Assembly: GCA_963377175.1 (NCBI GenBank)
Contig: CAUJNA010003748.1
Coordinates: 274,678 to 338,677 of the forward strand
Length of the DNA: 64,000 bases
From: Effrenium voratum
Lineage: Eukaryota; Sar; Dinophyceae; Suessiales; Symbiodiniaceae
Reading direction: 5' to 3'
Shown piece by piece: positions 46,235 through 57,746 of the stretch (position 1 is its first letter; every line of letters begins with the position of its first letter). The notes under the pieces are model-generated. The model ran no database searches. It worked only from the letters and a program-made list of their open reading frames with translations, and had not been told where the DNA came from. The position numbers were made by a program, and so were the translations under genes.

Positions 46235-49170
46235 TTGTTTGCTGATATATGCAAGCTGCACCAATGCGATGAGCCCATCCATGCTGGGGCTCCTTCGCCA
46301 AATATCGAGCTGTTGCTCAGCTCACACAAAACGTAGTCCCCTGCTAGCATTCATGAGCTTAGCAACACGTTAAGAACAGAAAGCAATGTACTGTCCCTTC
46401 ATCAGGCATGCGTGGATGTCACCAAGTGAAACAAACAAAACGCTCCGGGCCACTCACCTATGAATAGCACGAGCATCCATCTCTTTTGCGTCCACGCACA
46501 ATACATTATCTGCAAGACACCCACTCTTGCATGGGTCACGCAAGGCAAATGTCTCAAGGGTCCGTCTAGTATACAGCGTGAGCACCGCAAGCAACCAAGA
46601 TCTGAGGAAAAAGCGTCTCTCTTCTGAGCAACCGCTCAGGTGCTCAGGTAAAAAGGGCACTGTGCTGTCAATTGCAGCAGAACCGCGGTGAGACCCGCGT
46701 TGCAATGTGCCGTGCTGGCTGGAAGCTTGCAAGCTGAGATCGTGGAGGTCAAACGCACTTAATATTTATCCAGCATGGGCAGAAGTGTGCTGCACAATGA
46801 AGCCTGCTAGCTAATCTTACGTTGATAGTAAAGCGCTCTGCACCCATCATTCTTGAAAACTGAAGATTGGCAAAATGCAGCTGGCAAGAGTATATTCAAC
46901 ATGTGTGCTATTGTTGATGCGCGCAATGGCACCTGTTCCTTTCATATGTGACTTGCTGGTACTTCAACTGTGAAGTGGGGACACTACACCTGGAGAAACC
47001 AGAAGGTCGACTAGCCGCAACAAACTTTGCCAAAGCACCATGTAACGTGTTGGGAGACGCGCACAAAATATCTAGTAGATCGAGGTAACCCACTTGCTAC
47101 TCACAAATGTTGTCGCGCCCGAAGGCAAATCAACAAACTCTTGCAAACCATCGCCACGGCAAAGCACATTTCTCTAAAGGTGAGAAAGCGATCTGTTGAC
47201 CACATTGGAGTGTAGCCATAACCTAAGGTCATATGCAGATGGATGGTGCCGTGCCGGTGTTCAAGGCCGTGGCCTATTTCTGCAATGCAGAATAAACCTG
47301 ACGCGTTGCATTGGAGAAGCAATGATGCAACTGGCCCACATGAACCTTCTGAGCTCTCGACAACACCCATCAGCACGACGAGCACGAAAATGTTCAATGC
47401 CTGGGCTGTCTGGGCTGGCTGGCTCACGGTTCCCTCTAATGTCTTCGCCTCATCCCCTCTCGAATTTGCTTCTCAGTTTGCAGCCCGGCGGTGAAACAAC
47501 GAAAGGAATAGATAGAAGGAAGTGAGGGCATTTCCCCAAAGAGAATCTCCAGCTGGGTATTAAGCTCACTGCGTCGTTGCGGACAGCAATCTGATGCTTT
47601 GTTGCCCATAATGAGCCATAATGTATCAGAAGCATTACATGGCTTCACAAAAGACACCATCTAAATTGACATTTCGGGACGAGCTCCCTCTTGATCTTTG
47701 CGAATCAGAAACATGACCGACTGTACAGAAGATCATAGTTTTTGCATGGATGCATTCCGCGTCAAAACATTGCCTCGATGGCCTTCGCGCGTCTTCCGGG
47801 GCCCTCACGAACATGCGGGCAGCAGCTGACCCGAATGGGAGCAGCGAGCCCAGGTCCATGTATGCGGCCCAAGCCTGAGCAACGGCACCAGATATGGCTG
47901 CGGGTCCAATGATACCATTTTGGGGGTAGGTGAATTCACCACCCAGTTTAGTCTATTTTAGTGTGGATTGGGATGCTCACTGGGGGTACGCGATTTTGAC
48001 CCATGGCCATATGACCTGAATGCAGAGTCCCTTGCCATGAAAGGCTCCGTCACTGTCACCAGTGCACCGTAGATAGTCTGCCTGAAAACGCCGGGCATCC
48101 GCTCACCTTGCCTGCCCTTGTCATTTCAAACCCAATTCAAACTGCCACCAGTGCATCAAGGCTTAGAATCGTGGAATTGAACGCAGGCCTTGTTGTTGCT
48201 GGGAGCAGGAACACACCGAGCAACATCAGAACAACCTGTGGATTGCACGCTGCTGCATTTGTTTACCAGTGAAGATTGGGTGCAAAAGAATGCGCTTGCG
48301 CATTGTGCAAGCGCACCACTAGCTCTGCTCGCAGCGCTCGACCTGCGCAAATATATGCGGGACATTGTTGGCTGCATGGAGTACAGCTGGATGCCAAATC
48401 GTTTGCTTGAAGGGACGTCCATGCGTGCAGGCCTTTGCTTTCTTCTCGCCGGAATCCCCTCTGCTCGTGAGAGTCAAAGTACTGCACCTTTGTGCACAAA
48501 GAACGAGCCACTCAGCCACTCAGTCTGCACGTGAACGAAAGTCCAAGCTCGCGCTCATCTTCAATGCCGATGTCCCAAGGCAGCAAGGCACACCAGCCAA
48601 CAAAGGCTTCGCAGTATGGAGTGAAACCAGCATGTCCTTCTTCCAGGTGGAGTCCCTGATTCAGTATCGGCATCAATGAGCAGCTGACGCAGCGCTGAAG
48701 CTGGGCTCCAGATTTCTGTGCCTGCGCCAGGCTTAAAGAGTATCATGAGTATCTCAAACCATGGATTCTAAGGTCACTCTCTCCCTCTGCACTGGCACTG
48801 GACAATTCCCTGGAGTTTGAACCCTGTGCAATCAAGCGCATGCTTCTGAGCTTCTGAGCTGGTGTAAGGCTCCCACAGCTGTGATCGCTTCTGAGAGTCT
48901 GCCCTTGAGCTCGGCGAATTGCGAGGGACTGCTCCTGGCATGGCTTGGCAGGCCTTGTGTAGGTTCAAACACCATCCTCGCCAGTCCAATTTCCAGTTGG
49001 CGCTATCACACTCATTTTTTGTTTCGCTGCAAGCGTGCTTATCGTGAAATTGCAAGTGACCACGCGTTGATGGTCTGAATATAACCTTGGCATCACGCCG
49101 TACCCGACAAGCAAAGCCATTAGGCTTTAGGCTGATGAGGAAGTAAACCGGCTCTAAGCAATGCAAGGCA
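46235..49170. other. No recognisable gene
   Basis: Minus-strand frames at 47101-47427 and 48156-48422 are open but show no motif. The stretch holds the dispersed repeat at 47913-48010. Confidence 0.4.
47913..48010 (+). repeat. Dispersed repeat, about 90 bp, copy 1
   Basis: ttgggggtaggtgaattcac through attgggatgctcactggggg to gattttgacccatgg. The same sequence occurs inverted at 58690-58805, and a partial copy lies at 39797-39850. Confidence 0.8.
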
Positions 49171-49176
49171 TCAGCC

Positions 49177-49995
49177 TTAAGCAGAAACTATTCGGCTTTG
49201 CGATAGTGGTCGCCTTTCACCGGTTGTGCAGCGGAGCACCGTTGCATAAGTCACATCTGGATTCAGTGAACGAGAGTGGGCAAATGTCAATGCAGGTTGC
49301 AGCTGCTGCAGCGGCGGCTGTGGACGAAGCTGTGGAAGCACCGGATGCAGCGATTGTCGTGGCTGCCAGCTCACATCAGAATGGAAGCTGTGCACTGATG
49401 GAAACGATGGCATTGATGGCATTGATGGCATTGGTGGCTGCGCTTGAGACACTTGAAAACTATGGGACGACATCAACCTCTGCGCGCCAGTCCGCGCTTC
49501 GCGTGGAAAGTATTCGCTTCTCGCTTGCATCTCCGGCAAGAAATCCATGCCGGGATGCCAGGATCCTGGTCAGGTGCTAACCCCCTAGACAGGTCCCACT
49601 TTAGGTTCCCTGCCCTTCATTTCTCCTTTTAGAGGGTTCGAAAGGGTCCAAACAAGGCAGCACCTTTTCGAGAAACAGCCCAATACATCAGGCATGCATG
49701 CGCGCGCGCTTGCTGCCATCTCAAGTCCTTGGGCAAATGTGGGCAGAGAAGGGTTGATGGCGAAGCCCATGGGACCAGTGAAGGCGTCCAGCTCGGGCAG
49801 TGGCGGCAGAGTGGGGGTCTGCAGAACTGGTGCCTGCAGACCCTTGGATCGTCTCCGCGGCAGGTCAAGAGGAAGACGGGCGCGTGGTTTCCGAGGACCA
49901 AGTTCTGTCAGGGATGGCATGTCTGATATGTGGCCCCAAAGATGCGAATTTGGCTCTTCCAGGGGCGTGTAATGTGGCAAATCCAAATAGCGCAT
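49177..49995 (-). CDS. Unrecognised Pro-rich gene, two same-frame exon candidates
   Basis: The minus-strand frame 49995-49585 starts MRYLDLPHYTPLEEPNSHLW and is rich in Pro, Arg and Leu (LPRRRSKGLQAPVLQTPTLP, then LPPLPELDAFTGPMGFAINP). After a stop at about 49585 the same frame is again open at 49548-49177, with PPMPSMPSMPSFPSVHSFHS followed by a Gln/Pro-rich region (RPQPPLQQLQ). The join is likely a small intron or a lost stop. The composition suggests a disordered protein, and no domain was found. Confidence 0.35.
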
Positions 49996-50317
49996 TCTGC
50001 GTGCACGGCGCGATTCTGCATCTTGATCCCGGGAGGTGTGTCAGTGATGGGAACAATTTCATTTGGCTGAAGCCCCAGGATTGCAACAGCTTAAGTTGAG
50101 ACAGTTCATAGCCTGATTCATAGCTGTCAAATTAAGTCTCGATCGCCTTTTGCAATGGGTTTGGGGGTTGAAACTGCCTTTCGCGGGCTCAGTTGGTCTT
50201 TGTTTGGACTTGTTTCGGGCCGGGTTTGGGTGGTTTGCGAAGTACGTTGATGTGATCTTGCTTGTGCAGACCTGGAGTCGGGCTCAGGCAAGCACACTTC
50301 AATCCCAAAGGGGCAGT

Positions 50318-50890
50318 TCAAGGCATTGGGTTGCAGATCAAAAAAGTCAGAAGCAAAACTCTCAAATCTGGTCTCTGCAGAAATCGCGTCTGGCCTCTTA
50401 TGCTGTCCATGGTACTCTCTGCAGCGGACTGAAGAGCGCCAGCAGCAGAGCTTGCCAGTGACTCCACATGTGGTTGTGCCACCGTGGCGGCTGTGTACAG
50501 TTGGTTTCCCACGAAGAGTGCAACCTCTTTCCCACCATTCCAGGCTGCTTTGCCTGTCAGGAATTCAAGACACATGGCTGCATCACTGGCATCAACAGCT
50601 ACATGCCAATATGGCGCTGAAGCGTGCCTGCAGATGCAGACGCATCCCAAAGCCACTCCGAGTCTGAGGTCGTGTAGCTCCGGCCAGTGCAGCATCCGAA
50701 CCCTTGTTGCTGCGCATTGGCCGGTGAGCCAACCTGCAACTCGCACCCTCGCTTGAGGCAACTTGACATGCAGCGGGCCTCTTCTGAGGTAGCAGTGGTA
50801 AAAGCGAGTGTGCTCTCCAAATCCCGTGGGCTCGTGGGAGCACTGCCCTTGTCTATCTTTCTGCCATCCTTCGTCGGTGACAAAGCCTGA
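50318..50890 (-). CDS. Unrecognised gene, two overlapping-frame exon candidates
   Basis: The upstream minus-strand piece (about 50883-50700) gives KDGRKIDKGSAPTSPRDLES and SEEARCMSSCLKRGCELQVG. The downstream piece (about 50700-50340) gives YWHVAVDASDAAMCLEFLTG followed by NGGKEVALFVGNQLYTAATV and ASSAAGALQSAAESTMDSI, in another frame. A frame change within this short distance suggests an intron. No known motif was seen. Confidence 0.35.
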   Translation of the reverse strand, partial: SGFVTDEGWQKDRQGQCSHEPTGFGEHTRFYHCYLRRGPLHVKLPQARVRVAGWLTGQCAATRVRMLHWPELHDLRLGVALGCVCICRHASAPYWHVAVDASDAAMCLEFLTGKAAWNGGKEVALFVGNQLYTAATVAQPHVESLASSAAGALQSAAESTMDSIRGQTRFLQRPDLRVLLLTFLICNPMP

Positions 50891-51767
50891 AAGGGCTGGA
50901 CTTGAACGATTGTGTGGTCAACATGAGTGTGAGACTACTACCTCTCACATTTTCTGGCACAACTCTCTCGCTCGCTCTCTCTCTCTCTCTCTTTCTCTGT
51001 CTCTGCCTGCCTTGCCCGTCGTGAGAAGCGTCGGCCTCACCCCTGAGCGCCTAGACTGTCCATCCTCGCTGCTCAAAGCCGACTGGCTCCGAGACACCAG
51101 CCCTGGGCAGCTCAGTTGAGGAATCGGAGCTGCCGTCGCATCCGGCGGCATCGGCTCCTTTCCATCCGATGCCATGCACCGAGCATTCAAGGAGTGGACA
51201 CTAAGTCCAATGGAAAAACTCCCACCTCGGGACTCGTGCGCGTCTGCCGGCGCAATCCAGCAAGGCAGCCTTCATTCAGAAGCTTCGGAAGGCCGCCAGC
51301 ACCTCACTCCAGTGAGGCTTCTGCCACTTGAACTCCTGACGTTTCTTCACTTATGTCACCGAGCTGCAGCACCGGGGCGCCATGGCTTCTCAACAGTTCC
51401 GGGCTCTCTCAGTCCGGAATATGGCAATATGGCTGCTGGCTAAGGTGCAAATTGCGCTGCCCAGAAGGACCCTATCGGTCCTTTTCTCCTAGGCAAGCCC
51501 CCAATGAAAATTTGGCGGGTTCCTTTTGCCATGGAGCAACACGACACAACACATAGGCACAAACAGGGCAGTTGTACTTCTTCAAGTCCAATAGCAAAGC
51601 CTCCAAGTCGCAAGTTGAAAGCTCACGATCGACCCCATGCAACCTTCAAGGATTTTGGACTCAACTATCCAAGCCAGTGGCCTTTGCATGCGACGCTGGC
51701 TTGATGGTGCCCAACTCCATGAACCTGAGTGCGGGCAAGAGAACAAGGTGCCCTTCTCACTGGGATT

Positions 51768-52097
51768 TCATGGCGATCTTACAATGACAATATTGAGCTC
51801 CTGGCTTTCTTTCAATCTCAACCTCCATGCTGCCTTGAGCGACCCCACCTCCTGCTGCCTGTCAGCGGCACAAAAAAAACAAGTGAGGGCTCCATGGTCT
51901 GCTAGCGACCGTCCAAACAAACGAGGCCAATTTCCACGACACTGCGCTGGCACCCTGGCCTGTTCCGGCTGCTCCTTGCCCCGGTCCTGGGCCATAACCC
52001 GCTGGTCTCCACTCGGCTGCTCGGCTGAGGGCTTGGCAGAATCCCTTGGCCCCTCAAGGCCAGTAGGGACTCGAAACAAGGCCTGGGGAGAAGCCAA
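51768..52097 (-). CDS. Unrecognised ORF, 109 codons
   Basis: This minus-strand frame starts MASPQALFRVPTGLEGPRDS and is hydrophilic and Gln/Glu/Arg-rich (MAQDRGKEQPEQARVPAQCR) before a C-terminal LKAAWRLRLKESQELNIVIV. It has no known motif. A neighbouring minus-strand frame at 50945-51190 reads into a (TC)n microsatellite (RERERE) and is doubtful. Confidence 0.25.
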   Translation of the reverse strand: MASPQALFRVPTGLEGPRDSAKPSAEQPSGDQRVMAQDRGKEQPEQARVPAQCRGNWPRLFGRSLADHGALTCFFCAADRQQEVGSLKAAWRLRLKESQELNIVIVRSP

Positions 52098-52425
52098 GCT
52101 GGCACCAGGCTAGCAATGTCAAGCTGGGCGCACCAAAAGATGCGGCAGCAGCTGACGCAGGCCCGTCATGATGGCGGCTTCGGACAGTACGGTACATTGC
52201 ACCTGAGCTGGACTCAGCTCTGAATATGGAACGGATATGCCAAGCAAATGCCAAGACAAGCAACCACCAAAGCAAACATCAAGCAACCATCAAGCAAATG
52301 CCTGGCAAGCCATAGTCGAGCAAGCCCTCAAGAAAACGCGAGAGCACTCCGGGCCTTCTCAGCAAACATCAGCATGTCCGCCCAGTTCTGGCCGCTCAGG
52401 GCTCCCACCAGGGTGTCCTCGCTGA

Positions 52426-52827
52426 TTACACCATACCCCTGCCACCCAGCACCTCATCTGCCATGCTACACATTGAAAGACCCCTCACCCAGCATCGCGA
52501 ATTGCAAGGCAAGTGCATTTTCGATCGCAGCCGCCAGTAGTACAAAGAGCCCACCAACTCCCACCAAGCGCTGGACGGACCCCCATCTGGATTGTTCCAA
52601 ACCAGGGTCTCTGGCTCAACCGCGTGATCACAGGGATCGCGTGCGAATGGCTCAAATCGCCAAGCAGTCGCAAACGGCGGTTGGCCGCAGCTCCGCCGAA
52701 ATCTCACCAGCCGACTCGCCTGCCAGCCAGCAGTTGCAGCAGCTCGCAGCACTGGAGCATCCTCAGAGGAATGTGCAGGACCAGTGGATATGTTTGGGAT
52801 TGCAGAAGCAAGCTGTGCCAAAAACAA
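52426..52827 (-). CDS. Unrecognised exon candidate downstream of the ABC-TrmN6 ORF
   Basis: The minus-strand frame has WRFEPFARDPCDHAVEPETL, then VWNNPDGGPSSAWWELVGSL and YYWRLRSKMHLPCNSRCW, with many Trp and Pro residues. It follows the ABC-TrmN6 ORF by about 90 bp on the same strand. It could be a separate gene or, less likely, a 3' exon; the TrmN6 C-terminus it would have to supply does not look like this. Confidence 0.3.
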   Translation of the reverse strand: MFLAQLASAIPNISTGPAHSSEDAPVLRAAATAGWQASRLVRFRRSCGQPPFATAWRFEPFARDPCDHAVEPETLVWNNPDGGPSSAWWELVGSLYYWRLRSKMHLPCNSRCWVRGLSMCSMADEVLGGRGMV

Positions 52828-52915
52828 GAGGCAAATCAGAGGCCATCAAATTTAGGAAAGCCTGGCGGAATTGATAGATGCTGTGAAGTTGTGAAGCCAC
52901 GTAGGCTCGTGGGAA

Positions 52916-54286
52916 CTAGTGGAAACATGACGCTTGGCTGCGCACTGCCCTAGACTTCAAGTGCAACCAAGCTTCTTCGTCATTGCCCCAAAGGATCCAC
53001 AAGGTTCTGCAACCATGCATCCCAACTGAGGCAAACAACTTTTCCAAGGGCAAGAAGGACCTCTCCAAGGCCCGTCTGCGGGACAGGCCTTCTTCCACGC
53101 CGGTGCGGACATTGACAAGTTTGTCATCATACGGCGGGTTGCAAATGCATACGAGGTTTGACGTGTGGTGCTCTCCGGAGATCGGCTCATGCAACTCTGG
53201 CGTCCAATGCTCAATGGAGCAATGCGCAGAATGTATCTGGTCACGCCAGGGAGACGAGCTGAAGTTCTGGCGGGCAATCTGAAGAGAAGGCTCGTCTAGT
53301 TCAATCGCCCGCAGGTGCATCTCTGACCTCTGGCCTCCTCCTCGCTCCCACTGCTGAGCCAAAAGCAGTGTCAGGATTCCAGTTCCAGTTCCCACATCCA
53401 GAATCCGGAGCTGCTTATCCTGGTGGGAGCTGCTCACCAATGATGCAAAAGCGCAGGCAGCCTGTGTCGCCCGCAGCCCAGCCCACTTTGGTTGCCACAA
53501 GCTGAAGCTGTGGAAGTGCAAATAGTCACCCCCTGCCAAGTATGCCTTCGAGTAGCTGCCGTCAAAGACTTGCGTGGCATCTGCCTGCAGCACTACCACT
53601 CGGTTGCAAATCGCGTCCATCAAACTGCGGTCGCGTGAGGACATCAAGAGAACTTTAGCCTTCCAAGTGTCCGACTCTTTCAGGAAATCCTCCAGCCAAT
53701 TGCAGGCCTCTTCTCCGAAGCCCTCCGTGACATCGTCTAGAAGCAACGCATCTGGGCTCCACATAATGAGACGAGCAGTTGCAGCGCGAAGCTGCACACT
53801 GTCAGGCAAGTCTTGCATTGACATGTGGGCAACATGTTCGAGCCCAAAATCCCGCAGGATCTGCTGAATATCAATATCGCTTGTCTGCTTTGGATATCGT
53901 GACGCCGCGCGACCATCCTTGACATCCACAACAAGCGAGCTTTGTCGCATGGCCGTCTGCTGGACGCCATCACGACTGACTGGGCAGCTTGAACACAGAA
54001 AGTCCGTCACAGAGCCGCAGGCCAAGTTGAAGCCGCGGCGCGCGATCGCGATGCGACATACCTCCGGAGCAAACGTCACCTTCCCAGACGCCAGCGTGGC
54101 TTCGCCGGAGAGGAGCTCCAGTTGCAAACTTTTGCCTGCGCCAGAAGGGCCTGCCAGTGCGGCCCGATCTCCCAGGCGCAACGACCATGAAGCACACATC
54201 GAATGTCCATGACCAATCACTTCAGTGAATTCCATAGCATGCACTGGCCATACAGCTGGAGCAAAAACTCGATGCGTAGGCGTCAC
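52916..54286 (-). CDS. Fusion of a degenerate ABC-F-like ATPase and a TrmN6-like tRNA adenine-N6 methyltransferase
   Basis: This intact frame of 456 codons has no intron. Residues 19-250 form one ABC nucleotide-binding domain. Walker A is GPSGAGKS (46-53), the Walker B region is DALLLDDVTEG (179-189), and the end, SSRDRSLMDAICNRVVVLQA then VFDGSYSKAYLAG (216-252), matches the ABC-F pattern (SHDRxFLD ... GNYSxYL). Key residues are altered: LPDSV stands where the LSGGQ signature should be, Asp replaces the Walker B Glu, and Arg replaces the switch His. Residues 253-456 are a Rossmann methyltransferase with ILDVGTGTGILTLLLAQQ (295-312), acidic AIELDE (327-332), NFSSSPWRDQI and catalytic NPPY (383-386), as in TrmN6/YfiC, which makes m6A37 in tRNA1-Val of bacteria. 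The C-terminus is shorter than TrmN6. In E. coli the ABC-F gene uup adjoins an rRNA methyltransferase gene. Upstream exons cannot be excluded. Confidence 0.8.
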   Translation of the reverse strand: MTPTHRVFAPAVWPVHAMEFTEVIGHGHSMCASWSLRLGDRAALAGPSGAGKSLQLELLSGEATLASGKVTFAPEVCRIAIARRGFNLACGSVTDFLCSSCPVSRDGVQQTAMRQSSLVVDVKDGRAASRYPKQTSDIDIQQILRDFGLEHVAHMSMQDLPDSVQLRAATARLIMWSPDALLLDDVTEGFGEEACNWLEDFLKESDTWKAKVLLMSSRDRSLMDAICNRVVVLQADATQVFDGSYSKAYLAGGDYLHFHSFSLWQPKWAGLRATQAACAFASLVSSSHQDKQLRILDVGTGTGILTLLLAQQWERGGGQRSEMHLRAIELDEPSLQIARQNFSSSPWRDQIHSAHCSIEHWTPELHEPISGEHHTSNLVCICNPPYDDKLVNVRTGVEEGLSRRRALERSFLPLEKLFASVGMHGCRTLWILWGNDEEAWLHLKSRAVRSQASCFH

Positions 54287-54949
54287 AGAGACCAGGATAG
54301 CAACTTAAAACTGTACTCTAGCATGTTTGCAGGCTGTGTTCTCATTCGCCTGTATTAGGTCTAATGCTGGTTCTTCGCACGCACACAATAAATTGGAGAC
54401 ACGGAAAGCTGATGGAGAAATGCTGTGCCTGAGAAATGCCACTGATCTATTGAAATGAGAAAGGGTGCAAAAGCAAACGCTAATGTCTTGTTGCTAACAT
54501 GGCACACGGAGAGCTCAGCCTGCAAAATGTGGTGCCCCCCCAAAAGCTCGGAAACTCGTGCAACGGTCGATGATCCGATCAACCCAACTCTTCCTGTTCG
54601 CTGAACACTGCAAACCATATTTGATTGATGAATCAAAGCTTGGCCCTCATCACATATAGTCATCAAGCCGCGATGGCGACACAATTTTACATGAGCTCGC
54701 ATGACTGCAAGACATGGGTGTGGTTCATAATTGAAGAGCTAGGGTTACGCATTTTGGTACGTTTGTCCACATGGCAACCAAAATGAGCATAGACCACATC
54801 TCCTGGGCATAGACCTGCAGCTTCCAATCTCCAACCAGCTGCCCCAGCTGCAGCAGCTGCATCCACCACTGCTCTGCCTGGTCTTTGCATTCCATTCATC
54901 CATTTACGGTTGCAACTTGCGTGCGCAGTGTTAGACTCTTGCATGTTAG

Positions 54950-56211
54950 TGCATGCTGCGGCCTCCGGTTGCGGATGATCTGCTTGCAAAGGCCATGTGA
55001 GCTCCAGGTCGTCCTTGCAAAGCGCAGCATATTTTGAAGTGGAAATTTCGTTGGTCTGGCCTGCGAGTACAAGTACCGAAGCCACGCGAAGACCATATCT
55101 GCTGGGAACTGTCGCAGGTCCAGCTCGTAACGTGGGGCACCTCCCCCTGAGCTCCAAGCAAAGCAAAGGCAACGGTTTTCAGGCAGTGTGACAATCTGAG
55201 GAGGAAGCCACCCCCGTCGCGGTGTCGCAAGCGCAACATTGGTCGGGAGTCAGGGAACGTCGAGGAAGATGCATCCGCCGCCACTTGGCCCAGCCTTGAG
55301 TGCAGCACATCTCTTGCCGGGACCCCACATGTCGCACTCCAAGACTGCTTAGGCTGCTGCCAACCCCCTCCCCCGGCCAACTCAGCTGGTCCATCGGAGG
55401 GCCTGCAAAGCGGAGGCTCGTGTGAAGGCTACAAGACTTCGCGATGAGCTCTCGCACCTCTGCTCACGCTGCATGGCTGTGCAGCCAGCGCACAAGACCT
55501 CTGACACGAGTGTGGGCTGGCTTCTATACATCAAGCAAACGTGCGATGCACGAACCAATCACGGTGTTTTTAGCTAAAGCTCGCCTTATCCTCTGAGGTC
55601 CCTGCAAAGGCGTGGGCTTGCAAGCGCCCATCTTTGGGCAGCCAACGCGGGCCCCACCGCACCCGCGGCCTTCGCGGCTCCAAGCCCATGTGGCTGTGGC
55701 TCAAAAACATGGAGACCAAAATGGCACCTTAGATAAATGGAACCAAAGACCACCTGCGTAACCCTAGCCCTTTATTTTTGAGCCACATGTTGTGCTGTTT
55801 TGATGTTTGTCTTGAGTTTCCCTGGGGTGCCCACTGCGGAGGATCACATAGGAGCTCCGTGTCAGGACCATCGCGGTCAGGAGAGCGCAAAGTCTGCCGT
55901 AGCAAAGTCCACCTCAAGCTGCCGTTGACAGGACGTCGCAGAGGAAGCTTTGCTTGGAGCCGGACATCGCAGACGCAATGGAGGAGCTGGGCACAAAGAG
56001 TGCTGGAGCACCAGGAGCATCCAGTCGCAGCAATAGCCTCAGGAAAAGAACGCTGATTCATCTCAAGCACTGCCAGCGAAGTTTTGTGCAATGGGCTCCA
56101 GGTCCCATGGTCAGTTCCGGGCTGGTCACAAAGGCGCGCGAGACGCTCCAGGCCCAACGATGTGCCAATCTGCCGCAAATCAGTCACCTGCATGTTATGA
56201 TCATGTATCAA
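54950..56211 (-). pseudogene. BTB/POZ-like gene fragments
   Basis: Two minus-strand pieces resemble BTB-domain parts. About 56190-56115 reads VTDLRQIGTSLGLERLARLC, close to the C-terminal helix of BTB domains in which a leucine pattern precedes the Cys. About 55140-54990 reads APRYELDLRQFPADMVFAWL followed by RYLYSQ, close to the central BTB segment ending in a LxYLY-type strand, then a helix with LQNMLRFAR. The N-terminal SDV...HRAVLAARS strand was not found in either. Between them CDVRLQAKLPLRR is a possible start of a second BTB. The frames change and stops intervene, so this is either a multi-exon gene poorly resolved by eye or a decayed copy. It lies directly upstream of the ABC-TrmN6 ORF on the same strand. 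Confidence 0.4.
55682..55765 (-). repeat. Dispersed repeat family 2, inverted copy
   Basis: Reverse complement of the 43990-44065 sequence: tttggttccattta, ctaaggtgccattttggt and tttttgagccacagcca all appear. A third, shorter copy lies at 36508-36557 (ttttagtccatggttccatt). Confidence 0.75.
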
Positions 56212-57746
56212 TCATTCGCACATGGATTGCATTGGCCATTGCCTCGCGTCTCAAAAGCATCCCACCAGTCTGGCGCATGCAACATGACACACGGGACAAG
56301 TAGAAGGGTTTGTTGGAGCTTGCTGATTTCATTCTGAAACGTCGTTCGCTGACAAACTGGCCGAAGTGGCTGCTCTGGCCCGCGTCGGGCGCTTCGCATC
56401 ATCGGGCGAGCCCTTCGGACAGTCGAAACAAACCAACTGCAAGGAAACAAGCGAAGAACCACCGCAGCGCAAAGGACAGCAACATCAATTCGATGTCAGC
56501 TATGAACGCATTCAACTTGGAAACGGCAACGCAGAGTGCGCCTCTGGGTTTGAGCCTGGTAGTCGCATGCGGAGCTGCTGCTCTCGCTGCCAAACAGGGT
56601 GAGACCTACAGCTGCAATCAGCCATCATTTGCAGGTGCCAATTGTTTCAATCCGGACACACATAGCATATAACCAACATACGTATTGCTGTAAGTATAAT
56701 ATAATAGATCCCCTAGACCCCCCGGATCCCCTCCCCCGAATCCCCGCACCCAGTACCAGGAGCAAGAAACGCAAGAAGCCCTTTCACCAACCCAAACCAC
56801 TCCAGCGTGCTTGGTGTTTCCAAATCGCCCAAACCAACCCTGAATCAACACTAAACCAAGCCCAAACTAACTCCAACCAACCTCCCGCGGATGGCGGGGG
56901 AGCGGGGAAGATGATGGGGCACCAGCTATGCCACACCCCAGAAAGCTCGCCGCATTGCATCAGCGGAATGGATTCAATCCGATGGTGATGCCATGCCACC
57001 CATCTCATGTGCGGATGCCACTTGGCCCCACCGCAGATGAAAGCGTAGACACTATCAACTCTGGGAAGAGCAAAGCTGCTTGGTAAGAACGGGCAAGTTC
57101 ACTCATTGGAAAAACTGTCTCTCAAAGAGCATCTGTTGACACACAAAGAAGCTGAAGTAAGTTCGAGACTCATCAATCACTTTCAAGTTGCTGAGCCTAG
57201 GCGACACGCCGGTGCATGATTCCGGAAAGGTGCATTCAAGCTGCCCAGCATGACTTGAGGCGCCAGCATATCTGTACAAAGAAATCGCACAAGCCTCAGC
57301 TGTCGGAGGTGCCATGTGTCACGCATGACTCGGTTCAGGCCCTAACGCTGCCAAGACTGCCTCGCTGAAATTCCGCAACTCCAAGCCGCCAAGTGTGGAC
57401 AAAGGCACCTGCGCCCAGTCTGAGCTTTCAAGAACCATAGTGCTTTCTGGATTTATGTCTGCCCAGGTTAGATGACTTTAAGGAATTCTCGAATGAAGCA
57501 GCCATAACATAGGTCTGAGACAAACATGTCAATGTGAGCAAAGGAAAAAGCCTGGCTGCTGAAGGAAGGTCTTCGGGGCACTCGAGGTCGCACGGGCGTC
57601 GCCTAGACACGAAGCGAGAAAAGCAGCCAAAAATGTGGAATGCACTCTGTACACCTACCTGCCTGCCTGCCTGCCTGTGGGTGGTGTTTGCGTTTGTGTG
57701 CGCGGCGTGTTTGCGCGCGTGCTTGTGGGCAAGCGGGGCCGCAGCT

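Noticed and set aside
55682..55765. Relict dinoflagellate spliced-leader sequence
   Set aside because: Only the short core GCCATTTTGG resembles the leader; the flanking bases (CTCAAG end) do not match and the core lies inside a larger dispersed repeat.
56955..56990. Possible tRNA T-arm (ggattcaatcc)
   Set aside because: No matching acceptor, D-arm or anticodon stem around it.
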